Assembly: GCA_946811185.2 (NCBI GenBank)
Contig: OX328099.1
Coordinates: 72,792,714-72,856,713 of the forward strand
DNA: 64,000 nucleotides
From: Hippopus hippopus
Lineage: Eukaryota > Mollusca > Bivalvia > Cardiida > Cardiidae
Direction of reading: 5' to 3'
Part shown: positions 1 to 10,342 of the stretch, in pieces
Position numbering within the stretch: position 1 is the stretch's first letter
Layout of the letters: each line of letters starts with the position of its first letter
The notes under the pieces: model-generated
Databases searched by the model: none
The model's input: the letters and a program-made list of their open reading frames with translations, nothing else
What the model was told of the DNA's origin: nothing
Translations under genes and position numbers: made by a program

Positions 1-134
1 ATTTTCTCCTTTTCCAACAAAGATTTCCACAATTTCACAGACAATTACCATCATTTCTGCTAAATTTAATAGCTCATCTGCAAATGCTTTCAGTTAGGAC
101 TACTAGAAAATATTGTTGTTTGGTAAAGAGTTAA
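1..134 (-). mobile_element. TH1, cut by window start
   Basis: Only one hairpin arm and the family's left end remain, inverted, ending GTTTGGTAAAGAGTTAA at 134. Confidence 0.75.
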
Positions 135-409
135 TTATCACAAACCCATTACACAATATGTTCAAGCAAGGAAGAGTTAGACAATGACAGGAACAAATCC
201 CTGACCTAAAGGATTAACCACAAAATATTCTTTTGAGATGAGAAATAGTTATTTTCCTTTCTCTCCAATTGTTTTTTTTTTACCCCTTAGGGTATTTTCT
301 AGTAGTTTTTGGTCAGTGTTAAATGGGTTAATTATCACACAAACCCATTACACAATATGTCAACCAGGGAAGAGTCAGACAATGAGAGAAACAGATTATC
401 CCTAACCTA
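131..409 (+). repeat. Direct duplication of an ~80-bp segment
   Basis: 131-207 and 329-409 are near-identical, both starting TTAATTATCAC and including CATTACACAATATGT and a GGAAGAGT block. They lie about 198 bp apart and the first begins at the TTAA end of TH1. Confidence 0.75.
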
Positions 410-559
410 TTGCAGTCACACAGAAACAATTTGTTATTCTAAATTTGTACCAAGTTAATTTCTCATTTGTTACAATCTCATTTTGTTCTAGCCTATTAGC
501 TTTCCATACTCCTTTATTTTTGCACACTTTATATTTCATTGGTTTGGTCTGTATTGGAA

Positions 560-803
560 TTTAGCGCCTTAACAGCTTGGGTCATATCACAGTGGTCATT
601 GCACCTACCCAAGTGTTCCCTGGCTTTCTTACACCAGTACTGATACAACTTTCTCTCCAGGCCACTGACTAATTTTCTCACATGCATCGGAGGTTAGAGG
701 CGAAAGCTTGCCGGAAAGGAAGTTTGTTTCAACTGGGTATTGAACTTGCAACCACTTGGTCACAAGTCAGATATGCTAACCTTACTGAGCTACCCAGTGG
801 GGC
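560..803 (-). mobile_element. SINE-1, tRNA-headed
   Basis: Read on the minus strand it starts GCCCCACTGGGTAGCTCAGT (A-box-like TAGCTCAGTAAGG), then GGTTGCAAGTTCAATAC (B-box-like), then a body shared with seven other loci here. Such a pol III promoter plus body is typical of tRNA-derived SINEs; the specific family name is not assigned. Confidence 0.8.
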
Positions 804-1412
804 TTTTTTATATTTGATACTAAATGGGTGAAAATAATTTTCCCACTCTCTACACTGAAACATCCTATTTATGAGAATACTGAGCCTAGAATTACCATGA
901 ATTTTTCAGTCTTGGACATTTTTCAAATTTTAAGACATGCCTTGTTTTCAGCCAGTTTCTGACTCATTTCATCTTTATTTCATCAAACCATAATCATTCT
1001 TGTATCTTCATGCCAAATCTTGTCCCTGACAGTTGCAAGGTTGCAAAGATTACAACCAATAGAAAGTGTGTTTCATTTTCTGGAGGCCATCGAAGAAATC
1101 ACTGTTGTGATGTTTCCGATTTTAAATTGAAAAATTCCTGATATATGTACTAGTCCCTTACACCACATACATCAGAAATTTATCTATATTTACACAGCTG
1201 ACTAAATTCTGAACCATTCTACAGTCTATCAAAGTTAAACGAGTTTTTCTTCTCTGGCTTTATAGATTTCTTTAAATCAATCAAAACTTGGAGACATAGC
1301 CTATGGGTGGAGGATACTGGCCTCACATATCAGAGAGGTTTGAATCTCTCGCGTAAGAACTAGTAAAGTTTCCAGGAAGCAACATCAAGAGTGACAAAGT
1401 TGTCGAACTTGT
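804..1412. other. No recognised feature
   Basis: AT-rich, stop-rich sequence. No repeat found elsewhere in the window and no exon-like frame were seen. Confidence 0.5.
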
Positions 1413-1895
1413 TTAACACTTTACCACACAATAAAATTTTGGACTTGACCAGACTGATTGGTTGTATTGTAGTTTAATGCCGTTTTAAGATCTTGCATTA
1501 TATCAGGGCAGTTAGTGCACCTACGCATGTGTTTCCTGGCTTTCTATCACCAGTACTGACACAACCTTTCCAAATCACCATCTACTTTTCTCACATGTAT
1601 CAGAGGTTAGAGGCAAAAAATCATTGGAAAGAAAGTTTGCCTCAACAGAGTATTGAACTCATAACCACAAGGCCACAAGTCAAATACATTGATCAATGAG
1701 CTAACCTGCAGGACTAACCAGATTGAAAGCATGTGCCGACGACAAATTTAAAAGTAATGCAAATGACCCAAGGCTTCATAAAAAAGGTAGAAAACATAGT
1801 GGGAAAAGGAGAAAATGCTGGTTACCAGCATTTTCTCCTTTTCCCACTATGTTTTCAAAGCCTTCTCCTTCATTGTCTTAAAACTTGTGATTAAT
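1413..1895 (+). mobile_element. TH2 interrupted by SINE-1
   Basis: The left end is at TTAA 1413. The body is split at the GGACTTG block by a SINE and resumes at 1711. The hairpin (1790-1855) is perfect, with CATAG in the left arm matched by CTATG in the right arm instead of the usual CATTG/CAATG. The right end is degenerate. Confidence 0.85.
1457..1710 (-). mobile_element. SINE-1 inserted in TH2
   Basis: Flanked by an imperfect ~15-bp duplication of MITE sequence: GGACTTGACCAGACTG at 1441 and GGACTAACCAGATTG at 1711. The tail (GATTGGTTGTATTG) lies at the left and the tRNA-like head (minus strand TTAGCTCATTG and a GAGTTCAATACTC B-box) at the right. Confidence 0.85.
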
Positions 1896-1984
1896 GCCTG
1901 AATTATATTGCGTTTGGTGTTACCATATTTTAACATTTTGTTGTGTAATGATAACTATTGCACCCAGCCTCTACATTTTTACCT

Positions 1985-2157
1985 TTAAAGCATCTTCACA
2001 ACCATAGTATCTTTTGTGGCAAGTGTAGATCAAAATGTGCAGTCTGATCAATGGTCAACAATTTCTGCCTTTCACTGCAGACAGAAACAACCAAGAAATC
2101 ACACTTATTTTGTACATGAAAATATTGATTGGGTTTATTCAGCATTCTAGGTGTTAA
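1985..2157 (+). mobile_element. CH type-2 hairpin MITE, diverged
   Basis: The remains of the GTGCAGTCTGATC hairpin are followed by the type-2 right part (AATATTGATTGGGTTTATTC, then CATTCTAGGTGTTAA) seen also at 13020-13062 and 59330-59370. The left hairpin arm is largely lost. Confidence 0.6.
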
Positions 2158-2186
2158 AATTGTTTACTGCAGGTAGTTGCAGGAGC

Positions 2187-2197
2187 TTATATACCCC
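2187..2197. repeat. Poly-C run
   Basis: An 11-nt run of C. Similar G/C runs occur at 15945, 19790 and 61604; their exact lengths should not be trusted. Confidence 0.7.
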
Positions 2198-2514
2198 CCC
2201 CCCCCATCACACTGAACTCGTTCTCACAATGTTCCTCTTGCCAAACAGACTCAAACTGTGTTCGAATGTGGCAACAGTTTACAATCTTTTTTCAAACTTC
2301 ATGGACGGGATAAGACGGGAAGGGTGCTCCAGAACTTTGAGCCTGCTCAAAAAAGTTTGCTGTCCATCCCATCCTGTAATTAGACAGAGTGACATTGGGT
2401 ACTTAAAATGAAATGGATGCACTACAAATGGAACTGCCATACTTTGATCCCATTGAGGACATGTTACCATGTGGTGCATTTGGGCATCAATTGGCATCGT
2501 GTTTGCCAAGCGAC

Positions 2515-2725
2515 CAAAATTACCCTTCTACTCCGACTGCAACCCGTTTTTACAATTTTGTTAAGACAGGATAAAAGGTTCTAAGATCTAGTTTGGTGTG
2601 ACGGGGGTTTTAGGCATTATAAGGTCAAAATTACATGTTCTACCAAGGCTGCAACCTGTTTAACAATTCTGTTAAGACGGGGTAAAATGTTCTAAGATCT
2701 ACTTTGGTGTGACGGGGGTTTTATG
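2515..2725 (+). repeat. Two-copy tandem repeat, about 115 bp
   Basis: Both units contain AAGACRGGRTAAAA, GTTCTAAGATCTA and TTGGTGTGACGGGGGTTTTA, spaced ~115 bp. No coding frame runs through both. The flanks to 3180 hold nothing recognised. Confidence 0.75.
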
Positions 2726-3077
2726 AATCAAATACAGTGCGCTACAATACCAGACTCACATCTTAAACCCTTATGTTTGGGTAGTGACATGAGAATGGCC
2801 CAAAAGCCTTTCAAATGAGAGAATCCATGAGATTTGGCAGGTTTCCTAGACCGACCTATCTGGACCTCTGTTTGTTGTGGAAATCCAAATTAGAGATAGG
2901 ATTATCAGTTGACTTTTTTCAACCATTACTTGTGGGGTCTGCTCAATTCTTCACCAAAATTTCAGAATGCTCCAAATTGAAAGCATTCCAAGACAACAAA
3001 TAAACGTTTCAAATTATGGGATTTCTTTGAGAAAGGATAGAAAATATAGTGAGAAATGGAGGAAATGCTGGTTATCA

Positions 3078-3113
3078 TCTAACCCTAACCCTAACTTAAA
3101 CCCTAACCCGAAC
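3078..3113. repeat. Interstitial telomere-like tract
   Basis: CTAACCCTAACCCTAAC, then a slipped TTAAACCCTAACCC. This is the complement of TTAGGG, the telomere repeat of most molluscs and vertebrates. About five degenerate units. Confidence 0.7.
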
Positions 3114-3180
3114 GTTCTTACAATGTTTTTAAAAATTCCGTCCTCAAGCTTGTTAAAGCGGGGGACTGTTTATTTAAAGG

Positions 3181-3409
3181 TTAATTCTTTACCAAACAAT
3201 GACATTTTAGACTTGTCCTAATTGATAGCTTGTGCAGACCAGAAAATATATATGTGGCTTGAACATAGAAATTTGCCTTTGAAAGTACAGAAAACAATGT
3301 GGAAAAAGGAGAAAATGCTGGTTACCAGCATTTCATTCTTTCCCACAATGTTTTCAAAAGGCTTCTTCTGTAGAGTCCTTAAAATGTGGGACTGTTTAGA
3401 CAAGCTTAA
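3181..3409 (+). mobile_element. TH3
   Basis: Full length, starting TTAATTCTTTACCAAAC. Its right TTAA (3406-3409) is shared with TH4. The hairpin's left arm is diverged. Confidence 0.85.
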
Positions 3410-3584
3410 CCCGTTACCATTCAATTCCGAATTCTAACAACCTTGAGAAAATTTTCTCATTTCACCACAATGTTTTCAAACCTTTTAAAGACAAATCCCA
3501 CATTTGATTCATATTTGGTTTGTTGTCTGCAAATGCTTTCAATTGGGACATGTGTATAATTTTGACGTTTGGTAAGGGGTTTAG
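3406..3584 (-). mobile_element. TH4, hairpin mostly deleted
   Basis: Inverted relative to TH3 and sharing its TTAA. Most of the palindrome is missing, leaving ~180 bp; it ends GGTAAGGGGTTTAG. Confidence 0.8.
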
Positions 3585-4156
3585 CAAAAGCAGAATAGTT
3601 TATTGCCAACTTATGTTGACAAGACTCCTTCCATGAAATTCATTTTTTATCAACATCAAAGGTAGTGTATGTGACCTAGTGAGACCCCACCACCTAAACT
3701 TTCTGTTTGAAACTGTAACCTGACAGCTTACATTTAATTTTTCAAAGGTACCTACTCATTCATTAGCCATTAATCTACCTCCCACCCTGCCCATGAAACG
3801 AGCAACTTAACCGTTAGAGCACAGAATAAACCTGTCAAGACATTTTCATTGTAGGAATATGATCCAAATAATTGCAATTCAATGGTTCCTTTTGTCTATT
3901 GTGTTTCAGCAAAGCAGACAGTGTAGATCAAAGATCAGGCGGCACGTTGTGGCAATGTTCCATATTGAAAAACCATACCTGGTTCATACTATACTTACAT
4001 ATCCGCTGAATCTAAGACAGTGATCCCTAGCAAATTTTGAGAAGTACAGTTATCACAATCGGGCTCTATAAATAATAAATGAAAAGGTTACTTTCATTTC
4101 CTTGGTCCACAATGGGCATGCAGTGGTCCACCAGTCAATATCAGATCAACATGCTA
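3585..4156. other. No recognised feature
   Basis: AT-rich sequence with no repeat or coding signal that I recognise. Confidence 0.5.
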
Positions 4157-4343
4157 GCCTTTTACAAAGCAATCCCGTGTAAAATGACGACCTAAGAGGA
4201 AAGGGCTTTTGAGGACATATTCTCTTTTACCCACAATGTTTTTTTTTATCCACTGAAAGGCATGCATGTCAATTACTTGAACCTTGTTTAATTTTTCAGC
4301 TAAAAGCAACCATTGACAAGTCTCAAACTTTGTCATTTGTTAA
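4157..4343 (-). mobile_element. TH5, diverged
   Basis: The left starts with a GCCTTTTACAAAGCAATCCC remnant. The hairpin is reduced to one arm with a T-run. It shares TTAA 4340-4343 with TH6. Confidence 0.6.
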
Positions 4344-4567
4344 CTCTTTACCAAACGAGAAAATTTTGGACAAGACCAAATTGAAAGCAGTTGCAGATGA
4401 CATAAGTGTGGCTCAAATGATGAATTTTATTTTTGATAGGGTAGAAAACATTGTGGGAAAAGGAGAAAATGCTGGTTACCAGCATTTTCTCCTTTTCCCG
4501 CAATATTTTCAAAAGGCTTGTTTTTCAGGGTCGATGAAAGTCAGGATTGTGTGGTGTAAAGGATTAA
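4340..4567 (+). mobile_element. TH6, intact
   Basis: 228 bp with TTAACTCTTTACCAAAC at the left and a long near-perfect hairpin at 4443-4510. Confidence 0.88.
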
Positions 4568-4653
4568 AGACTAAAGGCAGTTGGGTTCATGAGCTATGCA
4601 TGCACTTTGTAGCCACTGTTTATAATAAAATGAGGGCATGCCTGGACAACACA

Positions 4654-5089
4654 TAATCCCTATACCACACAATCCTGAGTTCTAACCCTTAGGCTGCCAA
4701 GCGCGACTCACTGACCTTTTGTGGACAGTGAAGATCAAGATCAGACTGCACAGAATGTGCAGTCTGATCTTGCACGTACACTCTCAGATAAGAAGATTTT
4801 TTCTCACCCAGAAAATATGTAGAAACAACATTATTCGGGTTTTTACCATCAGCTGGAGAGTTTCTTTTCATTTATTTAGCAGGATGAGGGTTAACCACTC
4901 CAAGGAAAAGGACTTTTGAAAACATTGTGAGAAAAGGAGAAAATGCTGGTAACCAGAATTTTCTCCTTTTCCCACAATGTTTTCTACCCTTTTCAACAGA
5001 AATTTCCTAGTATATACAACATAAGATTGTTGTCTGCAAATGTTTTCAATCTGGACCAGTCTAAAATTTAATCATTTGGTAAAGGGCTA
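4654..5089 (-). mobile_element. TH7 interrupted by CH1
   Basis: The left end (CCCTATACCACACAATCC) runs to 4685 and resumes at 4891 with TTAACCACTCC. The break lies exactly at the internal TTAA that other copies carry in GTTTTAACGACC. Confidence 0.87.
4686..4890 (+). mobile_element. CH1: type copy of the CAGACTGCA-hairpin MITE
   Basis: About 205 bp between CTAA (4682-4685) and TTAA (4891-4894). Ends read CCCTTAGGCTGC and GCAGGATGAGGG, imperfect inverted repeats. The core (4728-4790) is a palindrome around AGATCAGACTGCACAGAATG. The right half has a TATTCGGGTTTTTACCATCAG-like block conserved across CH copies. No ORF. TTAA target as in TH, but the ends differ, so it is a separate family. Confidence 0.85.
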
Positions 5090-5140
5090 TACAACGAACT
5101 TGCACAGAAAGGATCATCATACTAACAGAACCCTATAACA

Positions 5141-5412
5141 ATCATGAGCCATGCTCTGTGAAAAGGGGGCTTAATCCATCTCCGTAATGCATGATACCAA
5201 GCAAGTGATTACATAATTATAGATCCATAAGTCCATTTTGTATAACAGCCTACTGAATCATGAGGTACACTAGTCCTTCAACATGAAGAAAATTTACCCA
5301 AAGCAAAAAGTTTCGGCCCAGGTCAGCCTGCGTAGACTGCGCAGGCTGACCTGAATTGATACTTTTTGCAACAGCATTAAGCCCCTTCTTCACAGAGCAT
5401 GACTCAATTATA
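5141..5412 (+). mobile_element. Foldback MITE FB1, full copy
   Basis: The left end TCATGAGCCATGCTCTGTG is repeated inverted at the right (CACAGAGCATGACTCA), with GGGGCTTAAT next to both. An internal hairpin holds AGGTCAGCCTGCG and its complement (5321-5354). About 270 bp, no ORF. Confidence 0.85.
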
Positions 5413-5452
5413 TTGGTTTTAACCAACGTATGAAAGAAGAAATGATGACAAA

Positions 5453-5908
5453 TGAAGAAAATGTGAAATCAATCGGACTGGAGATGACAAAGTTATGCTC
5501 CAGACAAGCAGAAAATGCTGTAAAAATGACGATCAAAGGGAAATAACTCAAAGACAGCACGAGGTAGAGTTATGGTTCTTTTGCAATGCACTCCGTATTA
5601 TTGCAACAAACACACATGCCAAGTTTCAAGTCGGTCGGACTTGAGATGACAAAGTTATGCTCCGGACAAGCAGAAAATGCTGTAAAAATGACGATCAAAG
5701 GGAAATAACTCGAAGACAGCATGAGGTAGAGTTATGGTTCTTTTGCACTGCACTCCGTATTATTGCCACAAACACACATGCCAAGTTTCAAGTCAATCAG
5801 ACAAGAGATGACAAAGTTATGCTCCGGACAAAAAACTGGACACCGCCCGCCTGCCCGTACGCCATGGGTGATCCCATAATACGTCCCGTCTTTGACGGGT
5901 GTATAAAA
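5453..5908 (+). repeat. Tandem-repeat element with ~165-180-bp units
   Basis: Two long units and a partial third begin GAGATGACAAAGTTATGCTC and include AAGGGAAATAACTC and AGAGTTATGGTTCTT. The right side ends near a hairpin, CCCGTCTTTGACGGG (5884-5898). A tandem core with a terminal hairpin resembles Helentron-type non-autonomous elements; that assignment is inference. A 109-codon open frame here is a by-product of the repeat. Confidence 0.65.
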
Positions 5909-6148
5909 TGGAAAGTGAATTTAGTGCTTGTAATAAGAATTTGCCAAGATAAGATTTATGGCCAAGTCAGATTTAGTTCAACTTAGGTGGTCTAGAGCTG
6001 AATTGGCCCCTAAGGATATCAAATTTTATGACTTCATCAAATTGTGTAAAATGCTTAAATAAATAAATTGCTTGTATTAAATCATAATTTGCTAATGGAA
6101 AGCACAAAGTGAGCATACAGCCGATTTTATCATGATGCACATTGGGTA

Positions 6149-6375
6149 TTAACCCTTTACCGAACAATCTCGTGTTGTCACGACCGTGGAGAAGAGCTCT
6201 TCTGAAACAACTGTGGGAAAGGAGAAAATGCCGGTAACCAGCATTTTCTCATTTTACCACAGTGTTTTCTTCCAATCTAAGAACCAATTTCGATTTTTGA
6301 GTCCCATTTATTTAGTTGTCTGCATTATGTTCTAAATTTAGACAAGTCTTAAATTGTTGTTTGGTACAGACTTAA
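6149..6375 (-). mobile_element. TH8, full length
   Basis: 227 bp from TTAA to TTAA with GGTAACC centre; the outer arms are diverged. Right TTAA shared with TH9. Confidence 0.82.
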
Positions 6376-7685
6376 CCATTTAATTCCTAACCACATGCCA
6401 AATCTTAGGCTTGTCCAAATTCAATCCATTTGCATACAATACAGTAAATGTGACTCAAGAATTGAAATTTGTCCTTTGATGGGTAGAACAAGAGGGCCAT
6501 GATGGCCCTGTATCGCTCCACTGGCTAATACATAAAATCCCTACATGCCAAACATTACAATACTTGGCCAATTGGTTTTGAACATACATGTAAGACCCCT
6601 GAGACAGGACTAAAATTGGTAGCTCTAGTTCTTATGGTTAGTAACATGAAGATTTCTAAAGATTTCACTATATAAGCCCATGTAAAACTTCTGACTCCTG
6701 GGGATGAATAAAATTCGACCCTAGGGCTATAATTTACGCACTCTTGGAGAAGGCCCACTAGATAAAGCTACATGCGAAATTTGGTAGCCCTACATGCGAA
6801 ATTTGGTAGCCCTAGGCTTCATGACTAGGTACAGGGAGATTTCTTAAGTTTTCCCTATATAAGCCCATGTAAAAACTTGTGACCCCCAGGGCGGGGCCAA
6901 TTTTGACCCCAGGGCTATACTCTTGGTAGAGGCCCACTAGATAAAGCCATATGCAAAATTTGGTAGCCCTAGGCCTTATGGCTAGGTACAGGGAGATTTC
7001 TAAAGTATTCCCTATATAAGCCCATGTAAAACTTGAGACCCCTGGGGTGGGGTCAAATTTGACCCAAGGGCTATAATTTGGGCATTCTTGGTAGAGGCCC
7101 ACTAGATAAAGCCACATGCAAAATTTGGTAACCCTAGGCCTCATGGCTAGGTACAGGAAGATTTCTAAAGTCTTCTCAATATAAGCCTATGTAAAACTTG
7201 TGACCCCGGGGGCGGGGTCAAATTTGACCCCGGGCTATAATTTGAAGAAACTTGATAGAAGCCCACTAGATAAAGCTACATGCCAAATTTGGTAGCCCTA
7301 GGCCTTATGGTTTTAGACAAGAAGATTTTCAAAGATTTCCAATATTTTTAAGTTTTGTTGCCATGGCAACCAGAGTTTTTGAAGGAATCAGATTCTTTCA
7401 AGAAATTCTGAAGAGGGCCATGGCAGGATCATTTCTGTGAAGTTTCATCAAAATTGGATTGGTAGTTTCAAAGAAGATGTTTAAAAAAAAAGTTAACGCA
7501 CGGATGGATGGACACATGATGGACACTGGGCCATGACATAAGCCCGCTGGCCTTCGGCCAGTGGAGCTAAAAACTTGTAGGAAAAGAAATGCTGGTTACT
7601 AGCATTTTCTCCTTTAACCACAATGTTTTCAAAAGTGTTTGTCATCAGGGTTGTTAAAACTTGGGATTGTGTGATAAAGGGTTAA
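6372..7685 (+). mobile_element. TH9 interrupted by a Helentron-like element
   Basis: The left half runs to GGTAGAA at 6488. The hairpin and right half resume at ~7572 (ACTTGTAGGAAAAG) and end at TTAA 7682-7685. Joining the two flanks gives a near-normal TH order. Confidence 0.85.
6489..7573 (+). mobile_element. Helentron-like non-autonomous element HE1
   Basis: The 5' end has the hairpin GGGCCATGATGGCCC followed by GCTCCACTGGC. Four tandem units of ~165 bp follow (CCACTAGATAAAGC at about 6756, 6935, 7100 and 7264). Then TTGCCATGGCAACCAGAG, a short GGATGGATGGAC tract, and a 3' hairpin CTGGCCTTCGGCCAG ending TGGAGCTAA. The GCTCCACTGGC motif recurs inverted at the 3' end. Subterminal inverted repeats, tandem core, microsatellite and 3' hairpin match Helentron-associated (pearl/HINE-type) elements. 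No Rep/helicase ORF. Confidence 0.75.
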
Positions 7686-7832
7686 CTCTTTCAAGGAGAA
7701 TATTCAGAGAAAGCAGGAGCTTTTGCTGATTGCAAAGATCAAGATCAGACTGCCCAGAACCTGTAGTGTAATCTTGGGTTGATACCATCCGCCTTTATAG
7801 TAAAGCCCATAAAATACTTTCTACTGTTAATG
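7682..7832 (+). mobile_element. CH-like remnant
   Basis: GCAAAGATCAAGATCAGACTG and a decayed second arm, starting at the TTAA that ends TH9. Right boundary uncertain. Confidence 0.45.
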
Positions 7833-7887
7833 GATTGTATTTGCAACCAGTGGTAATAAAGTTCATACATCACATACCAACAGAGAA

Positions 7888-8082
7888 AACTCTTTAACCA
7901 AACAACATAATTTAAGACTTGTCCAAATTAAAAGCGTTTGCAGACAACAAAATAAATGTGACTTGAAATTTGTTTAAGGTTAGAATTTAGACTGAAAACA
8001 TTGTGGGAAAAAGAGAAAATGCTGGTGACCAGCATTTTCTCCTTTTCTCACGATGTTTTCAAAAGCTTCCTTTCTAATAAAA
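7888..8082 (+). mobile_element. TH10, right end lost
   Basis: Left end CTCTTTAACCAAACAACA and a good hairpin (7992-8058). The element breaks off after the AAAGCTTCCTTTCT block. Confidence 0.78.
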
Positions 8083-8767
8083 AATGCTGAATTCACTAAT
8101 ACAGTACAAGCACCCAATAATTGCTCATTCAAGTGTTAAAAAAATGTGACCATGAATTATCTCTCATCAGATTCAACTTAATTTATTAAAACTTGCAATT
8201 TCACTGATAGCAGGATGATCAACTGATAGCTACACAACAGACTTTATCCAAACCAAACACTACTGAGAATAAACTAACCCTAAATTAAAGGCCATATAGC
8301 TGCTAAATGTAAACACCGAGGTTTTTAAAATGCATTTAGATTAAAATCATTCCATTTAAAAGTATGAAATTCGTTGTGAAGATGATAATCTGTTATTGTA
8401 CTATTGGTCCGACTGTTAGTCACTGGCAGAAAAATTAATTTCTAAATGTAGGTCAAAAGTTGCCAGATTGCTTAATCATGTTTACTTTTTACCTGATTTT
8501 AAAATTCATTTTTCTGCCAGCTTACTATTTGCATTTGAACACTGGCTTTGTTTACTTTTGACCACTTCTAGGCTTTTAAGGAAAACAAAAAAGCCAAAGC
8601 TTTTTAGAAATGTCAAAATTGAAAGCATTTGCAAAAACAATCAAGAGTTAAAAGATCTAGGTATCATTTGACTAAAATCATCGATAGAGAACCAAAGGGT
8701 GTAGATGCACCATGATCAGGCTGATCTTGGTCCATCTGATCAATAAAAATCACCCCTAGTTACACAT
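8083..8767. other. No clear feature; small TH-like scrap at 8610-8650
   Basis: Mostly AT-rich unique sequence. The scrap contains AAAATTGAAAGCATTTGC, matching the TH left third. Confidence 0.45.
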
Positions 8768-8993
8768 GATTGGTGGTAAAATGTAGGACATGTCACCTGG
8801 AGGCCCCGGGTTCGAGTCTTACTGGAAACACTGGGTTTTTTCATGGGGGTGTCCTTACGCAAGACACTTCAGAGCACTGCCTAGTATTGATAGAACATGG
8901 GACATACATGAATAAGTGAGCTGTCGCCATGATATGAATGAAATAATGTTGAAAGCGGCATTAAACACTATTCAATCAATCAAACATATGACA
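8768..8993 (+). mobile_element. SINE-3, tRNA-headed
   Basis: Head with GTGGTAAAATGTAGG and CCGGGTTCGAGTCTTACT (B box). Body with CAAGACACTTCAGAGC and tail AATCAATCAAAC. The body matches the inverted copy at 28201-28417. Confidence 0.75.
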
Positions 8994-9413
8994 GAATCAG
9001 AGTAAAAACAGACAAAAAAAAATGTGACACTAAGACATCAATCCATACAGCTGTGTGACAATTTAATGGTTGAAAAAGCATGATGTATGGCAGAAACCAG
9101 GTAACTCTGTCTTCACCTGGGGCAGCTTGTATTTCATTAGGTGACCATATTAGCATAAAAAGTCTTTTATCCAATTTTATTGTAGCAAATACTGCAAACG
9201 GCTTTTAATAAATTCAACCAAAAAATAAAAGATTTATGGGGTGATATGCCCCAGAAAATTTATGTACAAAGATTTCTTTTTCCCTCTGAAGTTTTGGTCA
9301 ATATCAGAAAGGTATGTATGTACCTGGCAAAAACATATCAAACATTATCATTCAAAGGGTACCCTTTCTCCATGAACCTAAAAGTAATGATAATAGAAGT
9401 TGCACTCTTTGGC
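8994..9413. other. No recognised feature
   Basis: AT-rich sequence without repeat or exon-like signals. Confidence 0.45.
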
Positions 9414-9620
9414 ATAAACCTTTTACAACACAATCCCAAGTTTTAAGGACCCTGCGGAAAAAGGCATTTGAAAACATTGTGGTGACTAGCATTTTCTCCT
9501 TTTCCAACAATGTTTTTCTGCCCTTTTTGATACAAATCCCATCGGTTGAGTATTGTTTTATTCGTTTTCTCCAAACACTTTGAACCAGTGTAAAACTCAA
9601 GTCATTTGGTATAGAGTTAA
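9414..9620 (-). mobile_element. TH11, left hairpin arm deleted
   Basis: The arm after GAAAACATTGTGG is missing and the sequence goes straight to TGACTAGCATTTTCTCC. It ends TTGGTATAGAGTTAA. Confidence 0.8.
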
Positions 9621-10113
9621 CTTTTCTCCAGTGTATCATGAACCTCCAGTATCTTATGCTAAGCCAGTGAACAAGTCTGAACTTGGTCTGCTCTGTTTGA
9701 TGCAGAGTAAATTGGTTGAGCTTTATACCAAGTGTTGTAATTAGCAAAGAGTGAATTTAAAGAATTGTTGTCAAGTTTAACAAAATGTTAAAAAAGATTT
9801 TTTATGTCATATTTTTGCAGTAAATCAAAACCTGGTAATAAATTTTTTTTAAATTGAATGTTGAGGATTCTTTTTTTAGATCTTTATTTAGTCTTTTGTT
9901 TTTACAAGTAAATGGACTCCCTTACTGTGTCAGCATGAGGGTCGTTGGTGCCTATCCTACAAGACTTCAAACTTTAGTATCTTCTAATATGCTTACATGT
10001 ATAAGCTTTTTCTCTAGAGGTAAAATTTTGTGGGTCATTTTTGAGCCACCGTCCAGAAATTAGGGGTCTAGAGTCAAAACCGAGGGTCAAATTTTCTTTG
10101 TGTGATTTTCAAA
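9621..10113. other. No recognised feature
   Basis: AT-rich. 10020-10095 has a GGGGTCTAGAGTCAAAAC block loosely like the end region of the element at 46239. Confidence 0.4.
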
Positions 10114-10342
10114 CTAACCCTTTACTGCACAATGTCAACTTTTAACAACCCTGGAAAAGAGGTTTTTTGAAAACATTGTGGGAAAAGGAGAAAATGCTGG
10201 CGACCAGCATTTTCTCCTTTTCCCACAATGTTTTCTACCCTTTCAAAGAAAAACTGCACCAACTGAGCAACACTGAAATTGTAATCTGCAAATGCTTTCA
10301 TTTTGGACAAGGCTAAAATTTTGTTGTCTGGTAAAGGGTTAA
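10114..10342 (-). mobile_element. TH12, intact
   Basis: 229 bp. The hairpin at 10165-10231 is perfect over long arms with an altered centre, GGCGACC. Confidence 0.88.

Noticed and set aside
560..803. tRNA gene on the minus strand
   Set aside because: A- and B-box-like motifs are present but the cloverleaf is degenerate and fused to a repeated body, as in SINEs; the same holds for 11366, 28201, 34562 and 57246.
5657..5986. 109-codon plus-strand frame
   Set aside because: Lies in the tandem-repeat element at 5453-5908 and extends past it without any domain.
6812..7144. 110-codon minus-strand frame with repeated WAYIG-type peptides
   Set aside because: It is the 165-bp tandem core of HE1 read in one frame; the periodic peptide reflects the DNA repeat.
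9352..9747. 131-codon open frame on the minus strand
   Set aside because: It runs through TH11 and its flank. The hairpin arms are simply stop-free in some frames, giving recurring peptides such as NIVGKGENAGYQHFLLFP across the window.
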